Shown here: piece by piece, positions 34,232 through 46,999 of the stretch
Layout: the number at the start of each line of letters is the position of its first letter
Position numbering within the stretch: the stretch's first letter is position 1
Source: Emergomyces orientalis
Lineage: Eukaryota; Ascomycota; Eurotiomycetes; Onygenales; Ajellomycetaceae
Assembly (NCBI GenBank): GCA_002110485.1
Contig: MOWL01000007.1
Span: forward strand, 62,001 to 126,000
Length of the DNA: 64,000 bases
Direction of reading: 5' to 3'
Translations under genes and position numbers: made by a program
The notes under the pieces: generated by a model
Seen by the model: the letters and a program-made list of their open reading frames with translations, nothing else
Databases searched by the model: none
What the model was told of the DNA's origin: nothing

Positions 34232-36229
34232 ATGTCCACCGGAAACCGCCCCATTCGCATCGCCGGTATGCTCCCAGATAATATTCTTGACCATATACCT
34301 CTTACATCTCCCAACTAACAAACCGCAGGTGCCTCCGGCTCCGCCTCCGACCGGCGGCATGCCATGGCCTCCTTCGCCCGCAACCACCCTAACGACCCCA
34401 TTGACGTGATAATCTCCGATTACATGAGCGAGTACAACATGACGACGGCTGCCGGGAAGCGCGTCGACGACGACACAGCTGCATATGAGCTGTCGTTTCT
34501 GGAATCGCTGCGACCGGCCCTCGATGATCTGGCGCGGTATGGGATTCGGGTTGCGGTCAATGCTGGCGCGGCGGATGTGGAAGGGTTGTATGCTGTTGTG
34601 GAGGGGATGGTGAGGGAGAAGGGGTTGGGGTTGAAGGTATATTAATTGTATTGTATTTATTTTGCTTCGCAAAATAATAATTCAGAATCTAACTAGAGTT
34701 ATCTATTATAGGTAGCATGGATATCCGGCGACGAAGTCCTACCCGCCATAACCCAGGCACTCGCCTCGGGAAAATCGGCCCTCAAAAACATCTACACCGG
34801 CCAGGCGCTGGCGGACTGGTCGTTCGAACCCATATACGCCCAGGCATACTTGGGTGGTCTGGGTATCGCAGCAGCCTTTGCAAACGGCGCTGATATCGTT
34901 CTCTGCGGTCGCGTATCTGATGCGAGCCCCGTCATCGGCGCGGCATACTGGTGGCATAACTGGGGCCCACATGAGTTGGATAAATTGGCCAACACCCTCG
35001 TCGCGGGCCACCTGATCGAGTGCAGTAACTATGTCTGCGGTGGGAATTTTACCGGGTTCAAATCGCTTGAGAATGGCGATGGTGCTGGGTGGTCGGACAT
35101 TGGATACCCCATCGCCGAGATCTCCGCCGTTGGGGAGGTGGTTATCACGAAACAGTCGGGTATTTCGACTGGTGGAGTGGTGACAGTTGATACATGCACG
35201 TCCCAGCTGCTATATGAGATCCAGGGGCCATGGTATTTCAACTCAGATGTCACGGCGATTCTGGATGGGATCTATTTCGAACAGCTGTCCACGAACCGCG
35301 TCGCGGTGCGCGGCGTCAAGGCGGGCCTACCCCCTGCAACTACAAAAGTGGGCATAACCGCGCGAGGCGGGTACCAGGCGCAAGCGTCCTATTTCATGGT
35401 CGGGCTGGACATCCCTGCCAAAGCGCGCATGCTGGAAGCACAGATCCGCCGGCTGCTGGCGCCGTATTCGAAGAATTTCACTGTGCTCGATTTCTCGGTG
35501 CTGGGTAGCGTGCCGGATGATCCCAGGGACCAGAATAGCGCGACAGCTACGTTGCGCATACTGGCCCAGGCACCAGAGGAGGAACATCTGGCACCCACTA
35601 AATTCATGAAACTCATCTTCGATAATATCATGCAGGGTTACCCTGGTGCCACGTTCGATCTGGATAGGCGCCAGGGTGTCGCCAAGCCTGTATTTGAGTA
35701 CTATGTCACACTCGTCCCGCAGGCAGACGTGAAGCACCAAGCTCACCTCCCATGGCTCGATAATAAAACTCTCGACATCGCTCCGCCACCGGCCACGAAG
35801 ACTTGGCCCTCTCCGCAACCCTCGCAGTCCATAACGGCCCACCCAACCAATTTGGCGACGGACTTTGGCCCGACAACGCGTGGGCCGCTGGGCTGGGTCG
35901 TGCACGCTCGCTCAGGCGACAAGGGTTCCGACGCTAACTGCGGCTTCTGGGTGCGCCACGAGGACGAGTACGCATGGCTGCGGACGCTTTTGTCGACTGA
36001 AAAGGCACAGGAGTTGTTAGGTGGAGAGTGGAGAGACGACGGGACGATGGGTATTGAGCGATTTGAGCTGCCTGAGTTGCGCGGGGTGCATTTCCTGTTC
36101 CGCAACTTGTTGGATCGTGGGGTCGGGGTAACGCGGACGGTGGACTTTTTGGGGAAAAATGTGGCAGAGTATTTGCGGGCGAGGTGGGTCGACATTCCCA
36201 TGAGATTTTTGGGGAAGGGGAAGTTGTAG
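34232..36229 (+). CDS. AtuA family (DUF1446) protein
   Basis: Three exons (34232-34265, 34329-34636, 34712-36229) encode 619 aa. The N-terminal two-thirds matches the AtuA/DUF1446 core: RIAGASGSASDRR, DVIISDYMSEYNMT, RVAVNAGAADVEGLY, AQAYLGGLGIAAAFANGADIVLCGRVSDASP and AAYWWHNWGPHELDKLANTLVAGHLIEC, CGGNFTGF and SGISTGGVVTVDTCTSQLLYEIQGPWYFN. The C-terminal 110 residues match the AtuA-like ferredoxin-fold domain (VHARSGDKGSDANCGF to LRGVHFLFRNLLDRGVG). In Pseudomonas, AtuA belongs to acyclic terpene (citronellol/geraniol) utilisation. The fungal function is not established. It lies downstream of the PNPOx-like gene on the same strand. The first exon is 34 bases and ends in a split glycine codon. 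Confidence 0.93.
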
Positions 36230-36342
36230 ATATATTTATTAAAATATGTATGTATGTATTTCACTTAAGTAGAATCGTCTCGCGTCATTTGTATTAGATA
36301 CAGCAGTTCTGAAGATTACATGCGAAGTAGTAACATGCGTGA

Positions 36343-38798
36343 TTATCTCCTCCTGGAGCTCCGTAGGCTACTCACAAGCGGCGCGGGATCGAACGCGTCG
36401 TCATCATCATCTTCAATATCATCACTTAGGACACTAACGCCTCTCGTCGTCCGCTTTGCTACCGCTCGACTAGGTCGTTTGCCCGCCATGGAGTCCGCGC
36501 CCGTGCCACCAAGTGTCTGGCTGTCGCTCGCCTGTGACCGCGCGAATGAAATGGTGGATTGAGACGGCGGTTTAGACCTGGTGGTTGCAGAGTTCCGAGC
36601 GGGAGCCTTTCTCGTCGGCGCCTTTGTAGTGGTCGTTGAAGTTACAGGGGTTTGTTTTCGTGTGCGGCTTGACGCGGATGATATTGGTTTAGACTGGCGC
36701 AGAGCAGGGGTTTGTCTGACGAATAGAGAGTCGGAGTCATCCCCGTCTTCATCTTCGTTGATATTGTTTAGTATGATTGCATCTGCTTGCTCGTCCTCGT
36801 CCTCCTCTTCGTCATCGGACACTGTTTGACGACGACGGCGTCGGGTGTTGGCGATAGGAGCCGGGGTAGTTGTTTTGCGTGTAGTTGTAGCTCGCGACGC
36901 AGATCCTCTTGCGGTGCTGCCTCCCCGACCTCTGCCTCGCCCCGTGGTGGTTGTGACTCTCCGAGGAGGAGGTGGATTCTCGTCCTCGCTGTCATTAGCT
37001 TCATTATCTGAGAGGATTAGAGCACCTGGTTGATCTTCCCAAGGTCCGTCAAACTCGCTGTCCCAGCCGTCAGGTTTCGGCTTGAACTTTCTCTGCCCAC
37101 GGGTACGCCGTTGGCTGCCTTTGGCGAACATGTCTTCTAGCTGGGCTCGGTATTTATCCATGGCTGCTTGAATGACGCTCTGCCCTTCTCCGTCCCCGTA
37201 GTCCATTTCATCTTCGTCCTGTTCCTGGTCGAGAGCCAGGAGATGCTTTATTTGGCTTTCAAGCGACTCGTTTACAAACATTTCCATGGCGTGTTTGTCG
37301 TCTTTGTCAACAAACTGGGAAACGGCATCTCCAAACGAGTTCTGGGGGAGGATGGTAAGGGACTGAGCAGTTAGGAACTCCCGCACCAGCTTTTCTACCT
37401 TGACGGTATCCAGTGAAGAGAGGTGCGAGATGGCCATTTCATCAGGTGCATCTGTCTCACCGCGACGGAGCGCTGTGACAGCCTTCTTCTTGCGGTAAAA
37501 TTGGACCACGTCATTGACATTGGCAACTTTGCCAACGAACCTATTCGAAAACCGTTGGGGGTTTTCGCAGTCAAAACTGCCTCCACCAGGTGCTGAAACC
37601 TCGACTCTCAACCGAACCAGGGGTAGTGGGATTTCAAGTTCCTCATTATCGACATTCTCTTGTGCCTCGATCCAATCATTCTTCGCTTCTTCGATTAGCT
37701 CTTCAACGACTCCCATAAGAAAGCGGGTAAGTTCCGTCCGATTATTTTCTTTCTTCGCGAGTCTCTGGGCTTCTTTTTCTTCGTGGAGTACAATCTCTCT
37801 TGTGACGAAGGGCCGGACACTCTTTAGCCGAATTGGTTCAGTCTTGAATTCACGACCCGTAACGCTGAGAATCGCCACTTGTTTGGGAACTGATTCCCCG
37901 GGAACTAACGAGGTCGCTACTGAGGAACCTGGCTGCATAACATGGAAATTCATTTCCGGGTTCAAACGAGGCTCAATAATACATTCGTGCTCATGGCCCC
38001 AAATAACAAGGTCAAGGAAATCGGGTAGGAAGTTTTCGGGTAGATAGCCTGTTTCTGTATGTGCGTGATGGTTTTGGTGTACGCTCATTAGATTGAACCA
38101 GTCGGATTTTTGAAGCGAGGGCTGGAAAAATTTCACTTTGCCATCTCGAAAAGTTCTAAAAAGCCGCTCGTCTCGCACGTTACTCATGCCGTACAGAGCC
38201 AACTTCGTTCGGCCTTTTTGAAGGAGGACTGGCTTCACTTGGATATTATCTGATTCTGGAGTACGGCCGTAGTAATTAACTAGGCCGGAAACCTGTAGGA
38301 TATCAAGAGCAGCCAGATGGCCTTCACCAGAAGGATCATCATGGTTCCCATGTATTGAAAACACAGGGATAGCAACATTGATATCCATATCCTCGTAGTT
38401 GACGTGGTTAAACGCCCCTTGGAAATTCTCGCTTGCGTCGCTCAGCATTTCCAGCTCGCAGGGCTTGTCACCGTAACAGTTCATCCGTAACGACCGCATG
38501 ACCTGATACATGGACTTTCGGGATGGCTTGTTCTCATGGAACAGATCACCAGCGAGGAGAACCATATCAACGTCGTGTTCTTTGGCCAGACACATCACTT
38601 CATGGAAGCTTTTCCAGCTATCATCCCCACGAACTGGGTCACGCTCATTGTACCCGACATGATTGTCTGTCGAGACTAGGATACGAATAGTATCCGCGGC
38701 TATTTATTGAATTTCTGTTAGTTATCCAGTTGCGACAGGCAAACACTCCATGAAAGTGACAATATTCGATTGATTGTCTTACCAGTGAAAGGCGCCAT
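36343..38798 (-). CDS. mre11: Double-strand break repair nuclease MRE11
   Basis: Manganese-dependent nuclease of the MRE11-RAD50-NBS1 complex that starts end resection and signals DNA breaks. A 16-base first exon (38783-38798) and a long second exon (36343-38699) encode 790 aa. All phosphoesterase motifs are intact: STDNHVGYNERDP (about residue 15), LAGDLFHENKPS, FSIHGNHDDPSGEG, VHQNHHAHTE and IWGHEHECIIEP. The capping domain continues through PGSSVATSLVPGE and RLKSVRPFVTREIVL. The C-terminal third is disordered and rich in Asp/Glu blocks alternating with Thr/Arg. It includes a GAR-like run (GRGRGRGGSTARG), a known target of arginine methylation, and ends RSSRRR. It is divergent from the Ufo1-like gene over 0.6 kb. 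Confidence 0.97.
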
Positions 38799-39399
38799 TG
38801 TAGAAAGAAAAGTAGGATGAACAATAAAGATATATTGAGCCTCTCCCAAGATGAAGTATTATGGATGAGTGTCAGAGTAAACGGTTATCAGCCTGTTGGC
38901 TATATATGATGTCCACCTTGTAGTTCCTGAAGGCAACCAGGAGCTGCCTGGAACAACGCAATTTCTTGCTGGGAGGCTTCAATTCATGCAACCATATCGA
39001 GCGCCGCGGGCCAGGGTCGCAATGATTAAATATACCAAACCGCCCTAACAGACCAGATATGGGGATTAAGGGCAGCCTGGTGTGTACTTTGGATAGATAT
39101 CTCATCCCATTCCGATATCTCGTCGCGCTGAAAAGATTCGCGTGGCAGACATGTAGTCACATGACGCCGCCTTTAGCTTACTCATCCCGATCCCGCAGAG
39201 CTGTGACTTTGTGACTCGCTTTTCTCATCCTCCCTTTTTTTTGTATTTATTTTATCTCTCCTCTTCGTAACATCACGTTGATTTGCAGCAGTTTTTGAGC
39301 ACACCACCAAGGCCTATCCTCACACGCGCATTGATCTTGACTGACCCGGAATCCCTGGCTCAGTCTTTTACCTTTCCCCCTTTCCCTTTCCAACTTTTT
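38799..39399. other. Divergent promoter region (MRE11 / Ufo1-like)
   Basis: 600 bp between divergent starts. An in-frame ATG at 39283 could extend the Ufo1-like protein by 39 residues. No other coding signal. Confidence 0.5.
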
Positions 39400-42300
39400 A
39401 TGCACCCAGAGACTTCCCAAGCTTCTCATCCGGCGACTCCCAATATACAGTTTCCCCTGTGCCCGCTCATTTCTACCCAACATGGACTCCAGCAGCAGCA
39501 TGATGAGAACCTCCCACGCTATTTCTCTCCGGAGAATGGCTGGGATGGAGAGCGCAATGCCTCTGCGAACTTGCTTGATGAGCACTCACCACCACCACCA
39601 ATACCACACGACCCTGCTTCGCGAGAACTGAGTCACGCTCGGTCTGCGAAGTCCGTGTCGCCTGTCGATCGCATCAAGGATCATGAAAACGTTTCAGTTC
39701 GTTCTCCAGGGAAAGCTGAAGAGCTCAGGTTCAAAGTAGTCGCTTCAAGAATCAATGGACCCACTGGCCTATGTCTTGAAGAGTTCCCTAACGGTACGTA
39801 CAGCACATACAGCGAAAATGCCCCAGTGGTTAAATGGAACCGATGTAACGCGGTACTAATTTTTATTATGCACAGAGGTTTTGACACATATCCTGTCTCA
39901 CCTTCCACCTTCGTCGCTGTCGTCAATGAGCTTTGTTAGTCGGCGCTTTCACAATCTCGTTACCACGCCTCACGCCTGGAGAGTCGCATTTTCTCGCTAT
40001 TTTCGGGGACCCGCAAGCCTGAGGGAAGATACCGATACGGAAGACTATGAGCATATTCTGGAGCAGAGGCGTACTTTTTCCAGGCTGACGGCACTGGCAT
40101 CTTGGCGGAATGAATATATTTTGCGAACTAGACTGCTGCGAGCTCTCTCCAGAGGCAAGCCTGCGGAATTTAAGACTTCTTCGCATCACGGCTCCAACAG
40201 ACATCAGTCTGGGCATAATGCAAGCGCCGTGGTTACGTACAGCTCAATGTGCATCTATCCCATTACCCATATCGATGGAACATTTGGATCACCATTGAAC
40301 AACAAGCCGCCCCAGTTTATCCATGGGGCTGCAGAACAAGGTGTTGCTTCGATGAGCGACCCTACCTCTGGAAAAACTGGAACCGGTACCTGGGGTCTAT
40401 CTTTCCCCCAGATGTTTAAACATTTTTCCGATATATTCCCAGGCGAGGCGGAGTGGGGCCTTGGCCCAGGTAATATGGTGGGTATGCCCAATGTTATGGA
40501 TGTGAGCCAGCCCTACGGCATGGTTTATGGGGAAGCTTGTCCTCAGGGCAGAACCTATTATTTGTCGTCAAGTGAAAAGCATGGTCGATTTTTGTCTGGA
40601 CCCGACGCCACTTCTCAGCCTCATCTCGGTATTCCCAGCGTAAGCACAATCGGAACTGCAATCTGTTCTGTTTGGATAGCCAAGTCTCCCCAGATACTAA
40701 AGATGACGAATGGTCTATGTGGCATTCTGTGCGGCTCATCGTTGGGCACCTTAACCGCATACGCATTGGGACCAAACCCTTCATACGATCAACGTTTCGA
40801 ACGTGGTCAGGTAACCGCCAAATGGGTTCTATGCCCTGGGGTTCCTATAATTGCGATCAGCGTCGATGAAAATTACTCTGCTAAACGTCGCTCTCACCAA
40901 CGCGTTTGGGCTGTTGTCTTAAACGCGTTGGGGGAAGTGTTCTATCTAGCGGATATTCCCCCTCAGCCGGATTTGAGGCCAAAACCAGGCCCTGAAGAGC
41001 TCGACCAGATTGCTTGGAAGACCGGGAGAACCATGCGTTGGGAACTTATAGAACCCACTCGACGGATTGCTCGACCTGACCCTTTTAATAGACTTTTGGT
41101 GGATGGAAGCTACAGCCCAAGATCCTCCTCGAACTCCATGGGGCTTAACGCAAGTCAGATATCTGCGGAAACAAAAGAGATAGAGAAATTTCTCGCTTTT
41201 AAACCGAAGCATTTTAGAAAAGTTTGTGACGGTTGGGACATGAGACGAAAGCTGGAAGTTGATTTCGCTGGTGACAATCACTATAATTCCGGAGAATCCA
41301 TTATCGTCTTTAAGTGCGGTTTTGGAGAAGACCAGACCAGTTCGATTCGAAGATTCATGCGACAGAAAGTGCATATTCCTATTCCTCTGTCTTCTGATGA
41401 GGCATACCCGTCGATACCAGCACCTGCAAGCCAGTCGATTTTCGGCGGGCTCCTTGCCTCGAGCTCAGTATCGTCTTCCACTCCACCCTCACGGAATTCC
41501 GAGCAGCTTCCAGAAACGGATTCCTCCGTTCCTATCGAGTGGCGAACCTCTGATTTTGTCTTCGAAGAGCAAAGGCCTCCTCAGATCACGGCTAGTGCTT
41601 TAGATATATCGACTTTCGCTCAGTTGACTACGTCGGAAGATCCGCTATCAGGCATGTGTGGGGGTTCTGCTGCATCATCTCAGTTATCTTCTCCTTTATC
41701 GTCGATGAGCCAAATATCCTCTCCGGCGGATATTCCTGGAAAGCGGGCTTGTTACATGGCCGTTGGGACCTCCACAGGCTCAGTTTACGTCTGGGATGTA
41801 AGGGCAGCTGTTTCTCAAACGCCTGATATTACCAACAAAGTCTCGCCGCTTCGGATTATCCACACCGATTCCCCACAAGTGTCCTGTGTTGCCTTGACCT
41901 CTCTCTACCTTGTGCATGGCGGGAATGATGGACTAGTTCAGGCATGGGATCCGCTCGCGTCATCTGTGCAGCCTATTCGCACGCTTAATTCGCGATTTTC
42001 ATCGAGAGCTCGCCGCCGGCTTGTTCAAGCGGAGGCATCTGCTGCGGGGGTGGGACACAACTACTTTGCAGCTGGTGCTATTTGCCTAGACCCTGACCCA
42101 ACAGTACTACGAGGCATCGTATCCCTTGGCAGCCATCTCCGGTACTGGTCGTACAGTTCATCCGCAGCTGACCAATACAAAAGCAACAAGCGTCGACTAC
42201 GTCATTCCCCCCGAGGAAATAATAGCTTTCCTGGTGACCAGCGATTCACCAGTAGCGGCCGAGGAGCCCTACAAGACTACATTGCAAACGAAAGGTACGA

Positions 42301-42937
42301 GTTGGAGCGACAAAAGAAAGCCGACCAAAAGGAAAGAGAACTTCTAAGTGGTCGGTTCGGGGTAGATCTTCTCGGGCCCGATGCTAGCGAGGAGGAACTA
42401 CTTGCCTATGCGCAGATGTTGAGCGAGGAGTCGTATACGAGTGACGAACGTAAAAGGAGGGACAGTGAAAGTAGTGCTGGAGGCAGCTCTTCGAGCGAAA
42501 CTATATCCCCGAATGAACACCCAAGTACTAATCCATCCGCGTCCGCATGCCCACCCACAACTTTTGCAACGTCTTCCTGTACCGCTCTCGACACTGTTAC
42601 TGAAGAGCTAGACCTGGACATCGCCGAAGCCATCCGTCTCAGCCTTCTGGACGAGTCTTCACCCTCATCGGCACCAGACGTTCCATTCAGACTGAAAGAC
42701 ACGCCAAGCGAAACCATGATATCTACCTCGTTTCCTCCGGTTGCAGAACACGGTGTGGAGCAGGAAGTTGATGATCTGGAATTCGCGTTACAGCTTAGTC
42801 TGGCGGAGGAAGCGAGTCGGAGAGCGGAGAATAGTGCGCCTTCGAAGGGGGATATAGAAGATGGGGATGAATTTCCTGCACTTGGTGGAACATTGTCGCC
42901 CAGCAAGGGAAAAGGTAAAGGGAAAACGCGGACTTAG
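39400..42937 (+). CDS. F-box / WD-repeat / UIM protein, Ufo1-like
   Basis: Two exons (39400-39793, 39876-42937) encode about 1151 aa. After a disordered N-terminus, the F-box lies at about residues 129-172 and is created by the splice: EEFPN joined to EVLTHILSHLPPSSLSS, then MSFVSRRFHNLVTTP. A beta-propeller with divergent WD repeats follows (GICSV-type blades such as ICSVWIAKS, VGTSTGSVYVWDVRAA, LVHGGNDGLVQAWDP, SHLRYWSYS). A coiled-coil-like region rich in Lys/Glu comes near residue 810. The C-terminus holds two ubiquitin-interacting motifs (DIAEAIRLSLLDE and DDLEFALQLSLAEEA). F-box plus WD plus C-terminal UIMs is the architecture of yeast Ufo1, the SCF receptor that degrades Ho with Ddi1. 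So this is probably an SCF substrate receptor; substrates are unknown. Start choice between 39283 and 39400 is uncertain. Confidence 0.88.
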
Positions 42938-43864
42938 TAGAGTGAGATCGTGTTTCAACCTGTGATTCTTGTCGAGTTTGGTTACTTCTAATTATGTGTT
43001 GTGTTTGTTTGCTTGTATTTCGTTTCCTTTCTTGTCTGCTGCTGTTTCTGTCGGACCTATCCGTCCGGCTTAGTAATTCACTCTCCACCATATATGACTC
43101 CGTAGCTAGCATACCCCTTTAATCAATCAAGCATCGTACCTCCCACAGTTTCAGCTTCAATTGCTCGAGTTGAGTTGCGTTGATATTTTTCTCTTTCTCT
43201 TTCAAATGCTACGGAAGGAAATTCGGCGCGTGTTATCTGATTTAATAATTAGCCTTGTATACTTGGCTTTGCTATAGTTGAATTGCAGTTGTTACTTTTC
43301 TCGATTGAGTTGATCTGTGCTCTCTTTCTTTAACTTTAATCTATGGAGCGGAGACTTCTGACCCCTGTTCCATGTATTTCAAATTCAGGGGTATACGTAA
43401 CAAGACATCTGGTTGAGTTGGTGGAACATCATCATACGTATAGCAAAATAGTAAAAAGCGAAGCCAGTTTTCATTTCTGTTCTGCATTTGTCTTCGTCAA
43501 GGATATATTTAATATATTTATAAAAGATAGAAAGATTCGATACTAACATATTAAATAATGTCATAAAACGAAATCGCTGGTTCAGGGCGGGGTCATGTGA
43601 TAGAAAAAATTAAAACATGGCTTGATATTACCTTGAACAGGCACGACACATTTTGCCCGCTACCATATAAATGCACTATACCGTACCGGGTTTGCGAAGA
43701 GATAATACATGTCGGAAGTAAATCGGGGATATACGCGTCGACAAAACCAAATGAAGTTTAAAGGAGAAACTGAATTAACTAATAAAGCGGCTGGGAAATC
43801 GTATGGAAAATAGAAAGAAAAAGGAGTTTTCTTTAAATAAATAAAAATATACGTTGTGCGTTCT
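42938..43864. other. Convergent intergenic region, no gene seen
   Basis: 930 bp between the 3' ends of the Ufo1-like and GH72 genes. An ACTCCGTA octamer lies at 43097. AT-rich, no coding signal. Confidence 0.55.
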
Positions 43865-45565
43865 CTACACCATCAGCAGGGTCAATCCAGTCAGTACAGC
43901 AATGAGAGACAAGGCATTAGAGCTGGATACTGTGTTCGCAGCAGCCTTCTTCTTATCCTTGGCGGCGCCAGGTACACCAGAGGTATTTTGGCCGGGAAGG
44001 TTGGATTCGAATTCCTTGAGCTTCTTGATCTCCAGACCTTCCAGGACACGACCTTCCCGGTCATACACTTCATACTTAGGTTTGGTGTCCTTGACCTCGA
44101 CAAGCTTGCCTTTGGTCGGATTGCGAATGCCGTTCTTGATCATTTCGGGGACGCTCTCGGGTGCTTCTGGGATTTTGAAGTCGTTATCAAAGTACTTGGT
44201 GTCCTTGATGAGATCGGGGGAGCACTTGGGGGGTTTGATGCTGGTGGCGGCCGGGTCAAGGGATTCAAGGAGGGAGATGTCAATTTGGCTGTATTGTTTC
44301 ATCAGGTTGTCATAGTCGATGAGGATGCTCACGGTCTTGTTGTCGTTCAGTTGGACGAGGCCGAATTCGTTTTTTTCCTGTGAATATTCGTAGACTAGAC
44401 CACCGCCCAAAGCCTTGGTCATTTCCTTGCCGTAGAGGGCGCCGACCTCTGTGAAAATGCGGGGCCGGACGTCGTTGCAGCCATATTCGGAAAAGAAGAC
44501 GGGGAGGGAAGTCTCGGAGAATTGCTCGACGAGCTTGTCAAAGCCACTGGAGGTGAAAGTTGCATCGCCGCACCAGGAGTAAGAGTTGAGGCCGAAGAAA
44601 TCGGAGCGGGAGGCGGGCGAGTCTTCGATCTCGCAACCCATGTAGGCCCAGGTATCCTCTAGAATGTTACGAATATCGGCAGCAGAATAACCAACGGGGA
44701 TTTTGCGAGGAGAATGGTTGGCGATGTACTCTTTCAAATCACGTTGGACAGCCTAAGAGTACAAACAAATATGAGTAAATACGGTAGAGAGATGTTTCGC
44801 ATGAACCTATATAAAAAAACCTACCCGAATATAAGCAGGAACCTCCTTGACAGCTTCTTCATTGATGACTTCATTCCCACCGAAGAAAGCCAGCGTGTTG
44901 GGGTAGTCCTTGAAGGCCTCCACGACGCCAAAGACACGCTCCATGTATCCTTTGTGATATGTGGATTGGGGATCAAGGCGGTTCAAGCTCTGGTGGCCGA
45001 CGGGCGCGTTGACGTCGAGGATCAAGTAGATACCGGCGGCGTTGAAGATGGAGACGCAGAGATCATGGTTGGTTTTAGGGTTTAGGTTGTAGATGCGGAT
45101 AGTGTTAACCTGTGCTGCGTGTTAGAGAAAAATGTCCACAAGAAGAGCGCCATGGTGATATATAAACTTTGCAGGATATGAACATACACCCAACCGCTGT
45201 AGGAGAGCGGCATCACGCAAGCAGACATCACCGTCGCTGAGGGGATCAGCTCCGCTCTCCTCGTCATAGCCAGAGGACCCGCCTGGCTGGTAACTGTAGA
45301 GTACGCAATAAGTGGCTGCTGAAGAGTACGAAAATGGGTGATATTAGTTGGCAAGCCACTCACTCGACGCCGATGATCTGGAATCGTTTCTTAGAATTCG
45401 TGTTGACAAACTGCGAGCCCTCGACATCGATGGGGGTCACAGCGACGACGGTGGAGGCCAGCAGGGCAAAGAGCGCCGTGAAGACGCGAATCTGCAGGGA
45501 TGGAAACCAGATTAGCGGATAGAGAAAGAGTGGGTTTACAACAATCAATCACGTACGAGAGTCAT
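43865..45565 (-). CDS. GPI-anchored beta-1,3-glucanosyltransferase (GH72, Gel/Gas family)
   Basis: Elongates cell-wall beta-1,3-glucan by cutting and re-joining chains at the outer face of the plasma membrane. Five exons (45557-45565, 45364-45491, 45188-45293, 44825-45109, 43865-44752) encode 471 aa. A signal peptide starts MTLIRVFTALFALLAS. The GH72 domain has IIGVDYQPGGSSG, acid/base Glu161 in FFGGNEVINE, nucleophile Glu265 in VFFSEYGC, and NSYSWCGDATF. The C-terminus is a GPI signal: a Ser/Asn-type omega region (SSSNA) then a hydrophobic tail (LSLIAVLTGLTLLMV). There is no Cys-rich CBM43 (X8) domain, so it belongs to the CBM-less subgroup (Gel1/Gel4-like size class). The first exon is only nine bases (Met-Thr-Leu). 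All junctions keep frame. Confidence 0.95.
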
Positions 45566-46999
45566 GCTGGGAGCGGGTAATCGACAATTGTTGCTATCGT
45601 AGGCAATGTAGAGGGTTGATTGATAGTGGGGAAATAAATAAACGAGAGAAAAAGAAGTGAAGTGACGTGAAGTAAAGAGAAGAGAAGGAAGAAAAAAATG
45701 ACAAAAAAGGAAGAAATGAGGTTGAAGTTGTGTTCCGATATATTATTATTTATACAACAGAACCCCTTCCCAAACCCCCGCCGCCCCTTAAATTCGCTCT
45801 CCATAATAACCATCGCGGCAACTATTTTGCTCCAGTTTACAAGGGCTTAGCAGTCATATCAGACACCACCAATGATTGCCAATTGATCCATCAGATTCAA
45901 GCCAACCAACTAACAGCAGCTGTCAGACTCTGCCCAGCATCCCAAGAAAGCCCAAGGGTTTTGGGCCTTGGCTTGTTTCGGCGCTGCCAGAGCAGGGTGA
46001 GACACCGCTAACACACTAGTCGAGTGGAATAGATTTAGTTGGGCAGAGCGTTATACCGAGTATGGTTGTTATTTCTTGTTTCAGATTGAGAGTGTGTTGT
46101 CGCCCTTCTATCTATATATTCTCTATCTTGTGAAGGATAAGACCCTTTTATCAAGAGATATAATATGCTTCACAACCATCTGCTGTATCCCGCAAAAGTT
46201 CGAAATTTATAACTTTTCAGTGGCAAATCCTCCAAAATTTCGCTTCGATTCGATGGCTGTGTTTCCATGGTAGGAACCCACAGGCCTAAACATCAATCCA
46301 GGGACACACTTTCATGCCACCAACCAGCAAATGATCAGCGGAAGTTTCACGCTATGTTTATTAGGGGAAATGTTTTGGTGCAGATTTTGAAGAAAAACAA
46401 ACTGCCTTCTTAATACCCATGTGTCTAAAATATATGGATAATATCATTATAAAGTACAGCGGAACACTCCTTCCAACATTCGAGAGTGATGGAACTAGAA
46501 GAGAAAAAACAAAAAGGTGAAACGATAAAACGATAAACAGGACCATGGCGAACCAGCAGGGGGTAGTGTTTATACCTGCCCGAGAAAATATTATAAAAGA
46601 AGAACTCGCCCCACGTTCCCATGACCTGTGCCAGATGCAAATGTACCGTGTGTACTGTGCGAGGAGTTGTGGGAAGAAAAAAGTATACAGTGAGAACAGT
46701 ACATTCAAGGGTCAATATACAATATATAGGGGAGAGAGAGGAAACACGGGGGAAGCGACAAAAAAAATAAAACAAATGAAAAAATGAAAATGAATCAAGA
46801 AAAAGAAAACCCATGAGTTCCAAAAAAAGCCCATCATTAATATGCAGAATACGGCGACCATAGGACACAAAAAAAGGAGGAAAAAACAGAAGAAAAACGA
46901 CAGCCCCTTTTGGTTCGACATGTATAATAGCTCATCCAAAGTTATCAATTCCATTTGTTGACTTGTCGATTAGCGATTTATTTGACGATCGGTTGATGT
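45566..46999. other. Intergenic, no gene seen
   Basis: 1.4 kb that includes the promoter of the GH72 gene (right of 45566) and the 3' flank of TOM20. AT-rich. Open frames near 46361-46954 are low-complexity aromatic translations of A/T-rich DNA. Confidence 0.5.

Noticed and set aside
43856..44383. Plus-strand ORFs of 153-175 codons opposite the GH72 gene
   Set aside because: Antisense shadows of a well-supported coding exon.
46361..46954. Minus-strand frames rich in Phe, Leu and Cys that look like membrane proteins
   Set aside because: They are translations of A-rich DNA, overlap each other and have no conserved motif.
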